NCBI GenBank assembly: GCA_003833135.1
Contig: QZLH01000274.1
Location: 24,893-88,892 of the forward strand
Reading direction: 5' to 3'
Source: Oehlia diaphana
Lineage: Eukaryota; Glomeromycota; Glomeromycetes; Glomerales; Glomeraceae
DNA: 64,000 nt
The notes under the pieces were generated by a model. That model was given only the letters and a program-made list of their open reading frames with translations. It did no database searches and had not been told where the DNA came from. Numbering within the stretch: position 1 is the first letter of the stretch; every line of letters starts with the position of its first letter. The position numbers and the translations under genes are program-made. Shown one piece after another: positions 45,144 to 57,751 of the stretch.

Positions 45144-47095
45144 TTTCGTTCGTATAATGTATGTACTAATATTTTTAAAGAGGAAGTAAAAAACTAAAAT
45201 AATAGATACGAAAAAACGACATATTTATATATAAAGTTAGCAAGCTAAGACATTGTAATAAATTTTTAAAAGTGAATCATGTTCCACCACTTCTTTATCT
45301 GCAGATCAGGTGGAAGTAGATGACCAAAGTGAAAAATTTCGATATACCATTTATTATCTTGATCAACTTATCGGAATATGGTTGTTTGGATGCTTCGGAT
45401 TGCAAACTTTATTTCGGCTGATGAAAAAAAATTTAAGCGGGAAACTAACTGAAATGGTATGATATAAAATTAATTTTCTTTATTCTACTAGTATTTCGGA
45501 AACAAATTCCGCAGATTTGCACTTGCATGACATAAAACTACGGAAATGGAAGCTGAAACAACGTAAAAGAATTTAAACAATGGTTTGTGCCTAAAAATGG
45601 AAATTCAATATAATGTATAATCCTTTTCATACGGAACAAATAAACGGTAATATTATAAATGTGTTAAATAAAGAACATTGATAACAAGATAATAACGAAT
45701 GATTTCGGATATCCAGTTAAAAGATTTTCAGAAATGGATTAAGTAAGCAATAAATAAACCATCTTATGTAAATATTAATTATTTTTTTATGTAATAAAAT
45801 GATCCATCTGCATTTCATAAAAATAGTTCGGATATTCTTGGACAATTTTTGCAGATCGGTTTTGCCTCGTTGTGAATGTTCATTGTTGAAAGAAATAATT
45901 ACAATTTAAGTAATTTTAACTGAAAAGCATTATACAACAATAAAAGGCGATATAATTTAATTCTTAACATCATACAAACGAAAAATTTCGTTATTTATAA
46001 AATATGTTAAAAATTTTGTTCATATAATCTATTATTTTTTTCTTTAAATTACAGTTATTTTCAGAATTTAAATTCTGCTATATAATATCAATTTATCTGG
46101 TAATTGTCTTGTAATTGTGCTGTAATCGTCAATTTTTGTCCGATAATTTACGTAATCCTGTGAATTTTTTTTTATCAAGTAATGATTTGCATGGAGCATC
46201 TTGAGCGATACTGAAAACAGACATTGTCATTACCATTTCAAAACGGTGAACCGATTTTTTTTTCTTACACTCCCCAGTAAAAATATTGATCTTGATAGAA
46301 TAGGGGTATACATCTTGTTATCTTGATATGTATATTAGAATAATTTTTATCTGAGAAAACCTGTTATAATGCATATATCTTCAAATCAGTGATAAAATTC
46401 CACATATTTTACATATTTTATATTTTAAAGGGTGCTGTACTCAAGAATGTTCTTTATTTTACTTAATATGCAGTAACCGCATATTTATCATATTTTCACT
46501 ATGCAGCTACTACTATACTATACAGTTATTATATAATTACAATACAATTAACACAATAACAATGCAGTTAATACTTAATACATGTTTAGGAAACAGGTTT
46601 GTAATGTCAAAAATAAGAATGTACGTAACACATTGTTTCGTATTTGATCATTTTAACAAAGAAAAATACGGTAACATTTTTTGGTCATGAAACAGATTGG
46701 TTTTCAATTAGGAGATATGGGAGATATGAGGAGACCGAAATCTTGATTATCGTATAATCTATGATAATAATATGCTTTCGGTACATCAATATCAATACTA
46801 AAGAATTTGATATGAAAATTTTAATTTTATACCAAACTACGTGACTGATCAAGACGATATTAAAATTGTTATATTTTGATAGTTATTATAAAGAAGTATA
46901 TTGAGACGGTTTTTTTACGCGAGGGGCATTCATGGGATACTATAGGCTACATACCTGCGCATGACTCATTCTATCTAACTAACTAAATATAGTATTCCCA
47001 AATTAATAGTGGTTGCCAAATTAATCTCATTTATTGTTAAAATTAAAAATCGATCAAAAATTCAATTGTAGTTTATTGAAATTTATTGATAATTA
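45144..47095. other. Intergenic region 5' of the Arg-rich gene
   Basis: No supported gene. A small hairpin CCACTTC-TTTATCTGCAGATC-GGTGGAAG lies near 45281-45315. Confidence 0.4.
45222..45233 (-). promoter_or_regulatory. TATA box of Arg-rich copy B
   Basis: TATATATAAATA on the minus strand, about 80-90 bp before the ATG at 45143, similar to other TATA-ATG spacings in the window. Confidence 0.5.
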
Positions 47096-47160
47096 ATTGG
47101 TACGTTAAATCGAATATATCTTCTGTATATTCTATGTCTTGGCGTTTTTGTTTGTATATG
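47096..47160 (-). pseudogene. Relic of the Arg-rich family
   Basis: Plus-strand ACGTTAAATCGAATATATCT, then TCTGTATATTCTAT and TTGTTTGTATATG, matches 45061-45125 (antisense coding part of copy B). Too short and shifted to code. Confidence 0.5.
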
Positions 47161-47864
47161 TATATTTAAAGTGAAAGAATAACGTATTTATTTTATTTAT
47201 TTGGAAATTCTACATTGTACAAAAATAATAAATATGAATATAGTATGTATTTAATAATAAAGCATATAGCCATGTAATACTTTAAAGTAAGCATTGTCAT
47301 ATGTTAATATCATTTTCATGCCTTTCGTTATGCATTTTATTTAATTGAAGGGCAACAAAATTATTTTAAGTTATATTACTCATATGTGTATCTGTCTATA
47401 TACCATATATACAGTTTTTTTTTTGAAAAAAAAAAAAAAATTTTGCGGGGTTGTTGAAATTATTGTTTTCTTTATCAACTGTATTATAATATGTACTTTT
47501 AAAGTGCGAATTTATTTCGTGTGGTCAATTTCAATGAAATTCCATAGAAATCATAGACGAGAAAAACCATGCACCATCAATAACAGTATCTTCATCTGCG
47601 TGCAAGATATAACGGATAATAGAAACCAATCCTGTATTGTTCACAAATTATTGATTTTCAAATGAAAATTAAATCCCGAAACCTTAATTTAAATTTTAAC
47701 CGGTTTAAATAGTATAAATAAAGTTATTGACAGATATTATTACGTAAACTATCACGTATTTTCTTTTTGAGCATAAAACAGAGTTTTTGATAATCTTCGG
47801 ATTTTTCCTAAATCTGTTGAAATTTACCGGATAATATACGGAGTCATCTTAAAAATATAGACAC

Positions 47865-48260
47865 TAGACCCAGGTTGGATTATACCCGGATTACCCGTGG
47901 TGGGCGGATGTTAACCATCAGGTCAACCTGGCAGATTACCCGTCAGGTCACTTATATAGTCCTTATTGTTAATTAAATTTTTTTATTGATCAATGTAAAT
48001 CATAAAAGTTTCCGTTTAGTATTAATTATTAATAAATTAGTAAATGATGAAATTATCTTCAAACATGGAATTGTAGAGTATCAATTAGAGAAATAGTTTA
48101 TATTATAAAGCTTGTAGTTAATAATAATTGAAATATAATAAATTTGCCTTTTTTGATCATAAAGTTATTATATAACAAAAGAAATTAATATATTTTTATA
48201 TGGATTACGAGTGGGTTGACACCCGGGTCCATCTGCCAGGTGACCCGGGTAGAGATTTTT
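47865..48260. repeat. ACCCGGGT-type inverted-repeat element
   Basis: Left ACCCAGGTTGGATTATACCC and right GGGTTGACACCCGGGTCC, then GGTGACCCGGGTAGA, are related in inverted orientation around an AT-rich interior. It resembles the degenerate element at about 15070-15245. Confidence 0.5.
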
Positions 48261-48997
48261 TTAGACGCTATAAATAAAATTTGCCGGTTAAAGATCCGGA
48301 ATATAAGAATTTACCGGTAAAATATTTTCTTTCCGGATTATTTGGCCAATGAAATTTTGATTTCTATTTTAAGCACAGTGTCAACGAGACCATACCTTTA
48401 TTTAGTTAATTACTCTATTCTTAGACAGTAATGTAGAGAACATGTGCCAACATCTATTTATATTAAACATGCAATTTGCATGTGTGATTTATCCAAACTT
48501 TGCAAATTAGCGATTAGTTTGAGAAACGAGAAAGGAGAAGGTAAACGAGGAGCAGGCTACGGTATATAAGAACCGCTATACAATATATAAGTATTTACTG
48601 TGGGAAATCTTTTTAACGTGAGAATAAAAAAAGAAAAATAAATAAACACAAGCATGCCATCTCGCATGATTCATAATTGGTTTTTTCTCGATATTATTGC
48701 AGTTAGTTTCTAATATTTATCTCATGATTAAAAGTTTCTACTTGCGAAGTCAAGCATAAAGGAAATCATTTTTTTCTTTGTATATTTTTTTGGTATATAG
48801 TTTAATGTGTTTTTTTTAAGGTTATGGTGCTACAAAAAGCTAGTTAAGACTTTAATTTATGGCTGCTAAATTGTAATAGGTTTCATTATAATAAATTTAT
48901 TTCAAAACGAAAAGACACTTGGATAATCCTCCGTGCAAATTCGTTCGAATAGTGAATCGCGTTAAAATCAGTATATATCTTTTTTTACAGGATAAAA

Positions 48998-49760
48998 ATG
49001 AAATTAGGTAACTACCATTTAATTTTTTTATTGTTAAATTAAATTACTATTGTACTAGTTTAATAAATAGTATTCATCGAATCATAACTAAGAAATTGAT
49101 TTTTTAATCAAATTAATTTCTTAATAGATTGTGGATTAGATACATCCTACTTCTACCATAACAACATACATTATTTTTCGTATGTCGGTCACTCGGATCA
49201 TACATCATCATCCGATGATGCTATATCAAAAAATAGTGAATATGTCAAGAAATGTCGTAAATTGGACTATTTAATTGATTTAGCTGATGATGGTAGTGGC
49301 GGTATAGTTGGTGAAGTCCGTCGAGCATGTCAAATTTCGGCGGAAACACCAGAATTTAGTAACATCGATCGAACTTCATATTATAATCATATGTTGGCTT
49401 TACTTTATGTTACCAACTATACTGATGTCAAAAGAAAGATTTACGCTACAGAACCTATAGTTTTATTTGGACGGTAAGATTTCTTCAAATGTTAAATAAT
49501 CATTTAAAAATATTTTTATTGATTGATTTTTTTTTTTTTATATACAGATGAAGATTATTCGGTGATGGTACTTCAAGGTAGAATCACTCACTGGCGTCAC
49601 TGCAGATTGGAATAATACGCGATCTTTATATTCAATAGCAGGCATTCAATCTTGTATTGATAAAGTGAGACTTGTAATATTTGGTGAACATCCGGTGGGT
49701 CCAGTAATTTTTCGCTATATTATACTGTATATTTCGGTTACTGTCCTGGTAGTACTAATC
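48998..49760 (+). CDS. Unrecognised spliced gene or recent pseudogene
   Basis: A ten-base ATG exon (48998-49007) can splice through a 120-bp GT-AG intron to 49128. The frame reads MKLDCGLDTSYFYHN, then SSSDDAISKNSEYVKK and LDYLIDLADDGSGGIV, ending TEPIVLFG at 49473, where GTAAGA looks like a donor. A T-rich ATACAG acceptor at 49547 follows, but the joined frame meets TGA at once. Downstream, VESLTGVTADWNN, then RSLYSIAGIQSCIDKV and LVIFGEHPVGP, is open in another frame and is conserved in the relics at 27500 and 37050. So the gene carries a frameshift or uses a splice site I cannot see. No known domain. AG just before the ATG (48990) may mean further 5' exons. Confidence 0.4.
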
Positions 49761-52700
49761 GGGTAATTAATTGTGGAAAAAAGGTAAGCTACTGTTTAAG
49801 GATATTTTATTTATTTATTTATTTATTTTTAAAAAAAAGATGAATACTTTTTTTTGGATTACTGTCGCGTCACCATCATCCTTTATCATTTGATTCGGTA
49901 TTCAATGATGTCAGTTGAAGTTGCTATTTGCGTGATGAAGAAGAGCTTGATTCGAATACCACCCATGGAATTTGAAATTGTGTTGGCAATTTGGTATAAA
50001 TAATTGAGTTTTAAGTTTAACGTGATTTTAATAGTATTCTTTAATACGTTAATTAATTGGTTAATTACATTTATCAGCCAATATTTAAGAAACATTTTAT
50101 TCCCTTATATGATGAATGGAATTACTTTTGATATAATGAGTTTTTTTTAGTCAACACCTAGGGTTATAGGATTACGTGATATACCCTTTTATGATGGAGT
50201 GTTCAAGACTCGTCTTGTGATGAATCTATTTCATTAACTTTAAGGAATTCCTCATTATATGAGGTCGGTACGTTAATTAATTATTGATAACAATAATATA
50301 AGAACCAGATAGATGTATGTTTTGCGCTAATATAATCTTCTATTTATTATCACCTATTATTATCGTGACTATGCAACCTAGGGCTGATAGATTATCACAA
50401 GAAAAATACAGAACGTACCTTATCTTGATCGGTCATGTAGCGCAGCAATCAACTTCGTAACTGGATGGCAAATATTGTTGTGAGGAGAAAATGTTGGCGT
50501 TTGAGGTTTACACGTTCGATAAACAGTCAATGATATCAAAATAAATCTCAACATATTGGAGAATCGGGTTAAGACTGTTTGACAGAAAATGTAAGTTAAT
50601 GTTTAATAATTATTTGTATTAATCAACGGAAATCCATTAAATCAACGTTTTAAAATTTTACATAAGAAAAAAATAAATAAATAAATCTTCTATTACGGTT
50701 TTACTAGAATTAGATCTGTGACCCATGCGATTTTCCACCTTCCATCCACTTACGTCATTTTGAATCTAACTACCCCTGCTTGTGATATTATTAATTTGTA
50801 ACACGTGATTTATAATTTCTTGTACATAAGACGCGACGACCTTCCGTTTAATCTAATATATATTAATACTTTTCTTCAATGATATAGAATAGATGAATTT
50901 GAAGAAGAGAAATTCAAGTTATAAAAGTACTTTTGCCTGCATCGCTTATCTCACCTCGCACATACTAGAATTGGGCATCACCGATATATATTTAAGTGTA
51001 GAATTGGAGATACTTACATGCTGGATTTCAATTCTTGAAGACTTGAATTAATAACTGAACTGAACATAAGGTTAGTTAGGTTGTTGAAGTGTAAGTATTT
51101 TTATTTAAGAAATGTCTAATGTTTCTTTCTTTTTTTTCAATTTGTAGGAATGCGGAGTGGGGCACCTTATTGGAGTCGAACCAATAACCAGCTTCTTAAA
51201 ATTTGATGAAACTGGAAATTACAGATGAACATGATAAGGTGTACTAAGTGAGAATCTTTTATTTAATTGTTTTAAGAGATGTTTCAAACCTTTCTTACAA
51301 TTGTAAAGAACTGAGCGTCAGAGCATGGTTTCAGGTAAATTTAGCCTTGGAATAACGGGTTTTTGTTTTATTAGTTAAAAGCATTAGATCACCAGGGCTG
51401 CTTGTGAAGCTAAATATTCCAAACTTTAACTGTAGGTATTAAATGGGTGTAATTAGTAGTAATATTTAATGATTATGAAAAAATGCGTTTGTGAGTATTT
51501 TAAGCTTTGCAAATAAATTTATATATTAAACAAGATAATATAAAGCAATTTTAGAACTTTCTTTTGCATGGAAAGTTCTCCAAATATATACAAGATTATA
51601 TCGTTTTCATTAAAACTATTAGTAAATCTAAACTTCTGCATGCATAGTATGTAGATAATCTTTTAATCTTTGGGACATTTACTTTAAAATCATTTTTATC
51701 TATATCATAGAAAGAGAGGTTAACTAAAACATCATCGAAAAATATCGGAATCAAAATTTAACTTGTATTGATTATTTCAATTAAAATATTTAGAACGTGG
51801 ATCGCTAAGATACTGTAATTAATACAAATTATTTTTATTGGGATATAAAATGGAGCATAGATCGCTTAGAATAGGAATTTTAAAATTACAGTATATCGGA
51901 AAATTACAATTAAAGATTGACTCTTTTTGCATTTCTAAATTGGAAGATTTCCTTTTGGTCAGCGGTAAAAAACTATAACGCATCCATCCATATGTAGTTG
52001 TGATAATGAGTTCATCGCGCGATTAGAGTGTACAATATCATTTAAAATTGTTACATTTGGGTTCGTTCAATAAATAACACGTAAAGTCACATGATTTACT
52101 GCGGTTGACATATCGAGGACATATTGAATCATATCAGGAACCTTTCTCGACAAAATACAATGAATGGCCTGATAAATCAATTTTTCAATGGGATTTCATT
52201 TTATTAAGGCAAACTATTAAATCAAAAAAATTGGCAAAAGATAGGAATTTTATAAATCAACTTTCTTTTTTTTTTAATTGTATATACTTTGTTATCGCAA
52301 AATCTTACATTCGCAGATCGATTTATATATACAGTATATCTTGTTTCACTTATCAAAGGAATCTTCTTTCGATATGGATTCATTGATAAGTGTATTTTCA
52401 ATTGTTTTCTTTGTATGATGGACAAAAAAAAAAACATTTGTGTTACACATCTATAGATAGAATTCAAAAATTTTTTCTTATTTAATTGCGCGTTCTGCGG
52501 TACGAAAATTTTTTTTCGGATCACATTTTATGAATAATATGATTATCTTTATTTTATCGTCACTTACAGTATATCAATATTGAAAACACGTTGAATCGAA
52601 TTGAAACTTTCAATTTTTAATAGGATATTTACTTTATATTGGGAAGAACCCTTTTTATTTCGCGTTATTTTATTATTATCTACGATTATTATATTTTCAT

Positions 52701-53935
52701 TATTTTCATTTAAATTGTATTTTCCGCTTATTCGACTACAAATATATATTTTGAATATAATCGTTTTTTTATTTTTCAATTTTTAGTAAAATACACGAAT
52801 TATAAAATACATTAAAAAAATCTAATAAATAAATAAAAGCAGATATATTTTTTATTATTACATTTGAATAATTTTTTTTTCAATCTTTAACAATTTTTCT
52901 ACTAATAGAGGTCGTATATCACTCATAAATGTACTACTGAACATATAATTAAAAATCATACTAATACTGTATTTCTCCAAAATTCGGTTATACCATTCTA
53001 CATAACTTGAAAAGGGAAAGTAAGAAAAAAAAGTTCCGTCAAAAGTTTGTCACTATTTACATAAATAACATCATTCATATGGCGTATTAACTCAAAACTT
53101 AATTTTAAATTTCATAAATGATTGTAAATAGCTAAATTGTTTAAATGTTTTTCTTAATAAGAAATTTTTTTTTCCGATTTAAAATTTTTTATTTTATATA
53201 CAATATATATAATATACAGTGAACATATTATCTAAGGAATGTGTATTCCGTCCATTGTTAACGCCAATAATACAATACATTGTTTTCATTTATTATTGAT
53301 CTGCATTACTTGATTTATGCAGGTTAATAAATGTAACTAAACGAACCAATCGCGCATCAACACAATTTTTGAGCGAGCGGTCAGTAAATTCATTTAAAAA
53401 TTCGAACTTCATGGCATCACTTTATAATTAGTGGTTAGTCTGGAAAGTCCTTTAAAACTTGGCATTGTCTGATTACTGTCCAAAAACATTATAACGTGAT
53501 GGCATATTACATTAATTTTACATAAAATAAACAATTCTGATCAGTGATAGCCATCCGATTGCTCGATAGTGATGCAATATAATAGTACATACTGTAATTA
53601 TTTTTTCATGAAGTTTTTTTTCAACTAATGTACTCGATGTTGTGAGTTACCAATAAGACTATTGAGAATACCAAAATCAAAAATTCCGCGTCTTAGATAA
53701 TTTTGGCCAAAATTTGTAATTCCGTCTAAAATTATGACCACGTGACATTAGGAAAAAGTTTGTAATTGGGTAAAAAATTTTTTTATTACATTACAAACCT
53801 GACCGGCACTATTAATTCTGGCCCGAATTATCGCCGATCAGTTGTAAATCCAAAATAATTTTTTATTTTTAGGATAAAAATTCGGATTTTTTTTGTGTGC
53901 GGAACGGTTTTCATCCAGATCGAAGCCCTATTATA
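49761..53935. other. Intergenic region with possible unassigned exon
   Basis: No firm gene. At 51148 a TTTGTAG acceptor precedes an open stretch ECGVGHLIGVEPITS, then KFDETGNYR and TGA, which may be an exon relic. 53690-53830 contains GGCCAAAATT and GGCCCGAATTAT words of the dispersed MITEs. Confidence 0.35.
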
Positions 53936-54295
53936 CATTGAAAGAAACTCGAAGTTATTATTTATTACTAATAATCAAATTTTATCATCTAAATCCTGAA
54001 GAAGGGTTATTAAACAAGCATGAACTTGCTGAATATCCGAATTTGAGGAGAAATTAATGGTAATGTTAAGCAATATAGGAAATGTATTAGATCGAGGTGA
54101 AAAGAATTGCGAAGATTATTATTATTATTGTGATTAGTATTGATGATTATTATTATCATTGGACTGTTGATAATTGTGATGGTGAATATGATATTGCTGA
54201 TATTGCTGATTATGATTAGCTAATCAGGAGAGTATCATTAGCTGGTAATTAGGAGGGACATTGTGTTGATTGTTGATATCGCTGAATATGACAAT
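53936..54295 (-). pseudogene. Asn/Gln-rich protein, type I relic, antisense and 5'-truncated
   Basis: The reverse complement matches the 3' half of 60376-61233: ATCATAATCAGCAATATCAG, CACCATCACAATTATCAACAG, then CGCAATTCTTTTCACCTCG, TTAACATTACCATTAATTTC and TCGGATATTCAGCAAGTTC. The downstream GATAAAATTTGATTATTAGT is also shared. Several stops and indels interrupt it and the N-terminal half is absent. Confidence 0.75.
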
Positions 54296-57200
54296 CTTGT
54301 AAATACATATTCTTGTATAGCACAAAAAGCTATTTTTTGTTATTGAGTTCTTTAAATACAATTATTTTCCTGCGTTTTAGCGCGTTCGTTCCTAAATTTC
54401 TAAAAATTTTTACCGACAAAACGAAGTAACGAGAACAAATTATCAATTTAAGGTAATTTTGTGATTTGTTGATAAAATTATATAACAATGATCAAAACAT
54501 TGAAAAAAATGCATGCAGGAGGTTTATAAAGTTATAGAATTACAATTAATTGTAAAATCTTTTTTTAAACAACAATCGCAATTGGTAAAGATCAGCTAAA
54601 ACACAAGTTTCGTGACAAAATGGATCATGAAAAAAACGAGGGTTCGGACGAGATGAACTGATGAATAAAAGGCATAAAAGAGAAGAGAGGAGCGACGTAG
54701 TACTAGTGGCACAGTTATTTTTATTCAAAAATTTTAATAATGAAACTTTGAATAAACCCTTTTCATATTATTTTCAAGATTAAACAGCTAATTTCGGCTA
54801 ATTACTACACAACAACAAATAAATATAAGATTATTGTAATTTTTTTTAAATGTATTATTTTAAAAGAAATATTTATTGATTTTTTTTTTAGTACAAGAAT
54901 TATTAAATTAAAAATGAATATTTATTTCATATAAAAAACTTTTTAATTATTTTTGTAGCAATGTTTTTAGAATTTTCTAATTTTTATATTTTTTTTTTTT
55001 TGCTTATTAAAATAATTCAATATTTTAACTTTAAATGGAAAATTCGTTATTTTCGAATATACAGCTGACCATACACTTACTGATCACTATATTATAGGAA
55101 ATCATTAGATTTTTCCCGATTTCCACTTTTTTTAATGTCTTCGCTTTAATTGAAATTTGTAATGATAAGTCAAATTATTATTCCTAAAATAATTATTTAG
55201 TCTATCCGTAATAAATTTGACGGAGACATGTTATTCAAATTAACTTATACAGGGAAATTGGTCTGAGATACAATTGATCGTATTATGCGATGTAAATTAG
55301 CTAAGTTATATTGTGATCTGTAAATAGACGAGCGTTAAGTCGTTAACACATAAAATCTTAAAAATAATACAGATCTAAGCGAAAGATATAAAGTAAATTT
55401 TTACAAGTAAATTAACTAATTCCTTTAAATTATCTTTGTTCATTAGGAATTAAAATTAGTATAGTTCTAAATGATAAGTTTCATTATTTTTACTGTGGGA
55501 AAGAATTTTCGCAACGCAAACTATATTTGAAAGATAATATAGTTATTGAGTATGATAAAAAATTATACTGCATTGATAAAAAATTATACTGTACAGATAA
55601 AAACTATACTGTATAGATTTTTGTCAACTATACTATACAACTTCGGAGGTATATATCATACTCAATATCATTTAACCGTATTTGAAATGGTCGTCCCCAA
55701 GGCGATCACATTTCTAAATTGTAAACCGAGCGGAGGTAATATCTTTTGTCCAGTCGAAATTATTAAGTTCTTATCTTCTTATGAGAATCTTTGTTACATT
55801 TAAATTCCCAAAATATTTATCAAAAATAATTTACCTACAGGACTAAGTATAAAAGAAGCCCAAATTGTCAATCGGCTTAAATTACCGGCCCATCTTTTAT
55901 AGACAGTAACAACGATACTTTCCTAATATAGTAATTATTTTGATATTGGCATATTACGATTGGGGCACAACATTTTACCTGTTAGATTTTTTTTAATTTT
56001 ATAAATCATCATAAGCCTTCTTTTTTTTATTTTAAGAATAATGGTGTTACTCCGTAACAGGGCTGAAGAAAATTATCGCGTACAAGAAAATTTCCAAAAT
56101 GCATATTTAGCCAATAGTCGTTACCGACATGGTATCACATTTAAACAAATGATAGACAAAAATTTTTAACAAAGTCGTAACAGGTAACGTTCGGCTGGTT
56201 AAAACAATGTAATACAAACGGTTAAAATATTTGATGCAGGAGTTTTTGAACACGCAATACGCAACGTCTTTTTTTTTTTTTTTTTATATATATTATTTAT
56301 AATCGATTTTGTGTTTTAAATAGGCTAATAAATAAGCCAATGATTACAACATGATTTGAAAATATCTTTAATGGTGAGATAAAAAAAAAGTTAAAAAAGT
56401 ATTGTTATTAAACCCCTTTATTGTCAGAAAAGATTTTAGGTAATTATTAACATAACGATCAAATGCTTAATTATTACAAATTTAGAATATGTCCATGTAA
56501 GTTAGTTAGAGCACATGATTTTTAAACTTTTATTTTAACACAAATAATATAAATAAAAAATCTTTCTTGGATTATTTGTCTTTATGTAATATATAATAAA
56601 TGTGTGCAGTGTTAACTAACTTAGTAATAAGATTGTTAAAGACAACTTGGAGCTATGAATTTTACTCAGATGGTTGTGTTATTCTCGTGTATTACTTCTT
56701 GCAGGTATATTTACTGCGGTTTTTTTATAAAAACTAAAAAATTGAAGTATGATAGAGAGTTTTATGGGATACTCGACACTTGACAGTCAGATCGACATTA
56801 AAAGCAGCTTTAATTTTGAAAATAGATTTATATAATTGACATTATATTTCACATACAGTATTTCTCCGTTCTATAAATTGATTTATTATATAATAAACTA
56901 ATGTTTTTAGTATTATTACTATTTTATACAATTCTATTCTCGCTCAGAAATTTTTTCATTCATGAGAGTCGAGATTTATTCCGAGAGTTTAAAAATTACC
57001 AGGGTGGTAAAATACTTAGACTCCATACATCGTTTTAGTTTGTTTTTATTACAAAGCACTACTATAAATAATTTCTTTCAAAAAGCGATTAAAACGTTTA
57101 TATCCCTCAACTAAGCAGTTTGTCAAAGAAAATTAGTTACTGTACATTTATTTTTTTTTAATATAAAAAATCTCTGCCAAATTTTTTTTTACCGCTTTTT

Positions 57201-57751
57201 TCAAAGTTTTCAAAGTTAGTACCCATGTTTCTAAAGGGAAATTCTAAATACTTTTTGATTACTTTGAATTTTTTCGAGCAACAAAGACACAATCATATTA
57301 TAAGTGTTACAATCCATTATTTACGTTCATTAAATTTCCAAAATTATTTGCGAGGATAATAGTGCTTATTATGTTTTTTTTTTATATATGCCACACTGAC
57401 TCTGAGAAATAATCATATTTCCTTTTTTATAGTGATAGTGCCTTTGATATTATTCCTAAAATAGGCTAGATAAAATTTTATCCCGCCATCATCACGTTAT
57501 CCCTGAGTCAGGACTGAGTACTCCGATTTTTGTATAAAGAGGGTAGTTCACGAACAAAAATTCTTTTTAAATTCTTTTTTTTAAAAAAAAAATATTTGCT
57601 TTCGCATTTATGTTCGGAAATTAAGATTCTCAATTTTGTGCTACAACCATTAATAATTACCTAATTTATTAAAATGCAACAATATTTTCAAAATTTTGAA
57701 TATGAAATTAAGATAAACACATACAAATATCCCACTTAATTTGGTATTGAC
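54296..57751. other. Intergenic region
   Basis: No firm gene. Short frames at about 55687-55803 (MVVPKAITFLNCKPSGG) and 56041-56169 (MVLLRNRAEENYRV), the latter after a TTTTAAG acceptor-like site, could be exons of an unknown gene but have no supporting homology here. Confidence 0.35.
55544..55666. repeat. Inverted repeat with internal TATACTG repeats
   Basis: ATTGAGTATGAT (55544) is mirrored by ATCATACTCAAT (ends 55666). Inside, GATAAAAAATTATACTGCATT repeats three times at about 20 bp with small changes, carrying the TATACTGTA word common in the window. Confidence 0.7.

Noticed and set aside
51165..51246. Possible tRNA on the minus strand with a T-arm ATTGG-TTCGACT-CCAAT
   Set aside because: No recognisable D arm, A box or anticodon stem; the plus strand reads as an open exon-like frame after a splice acceptor.
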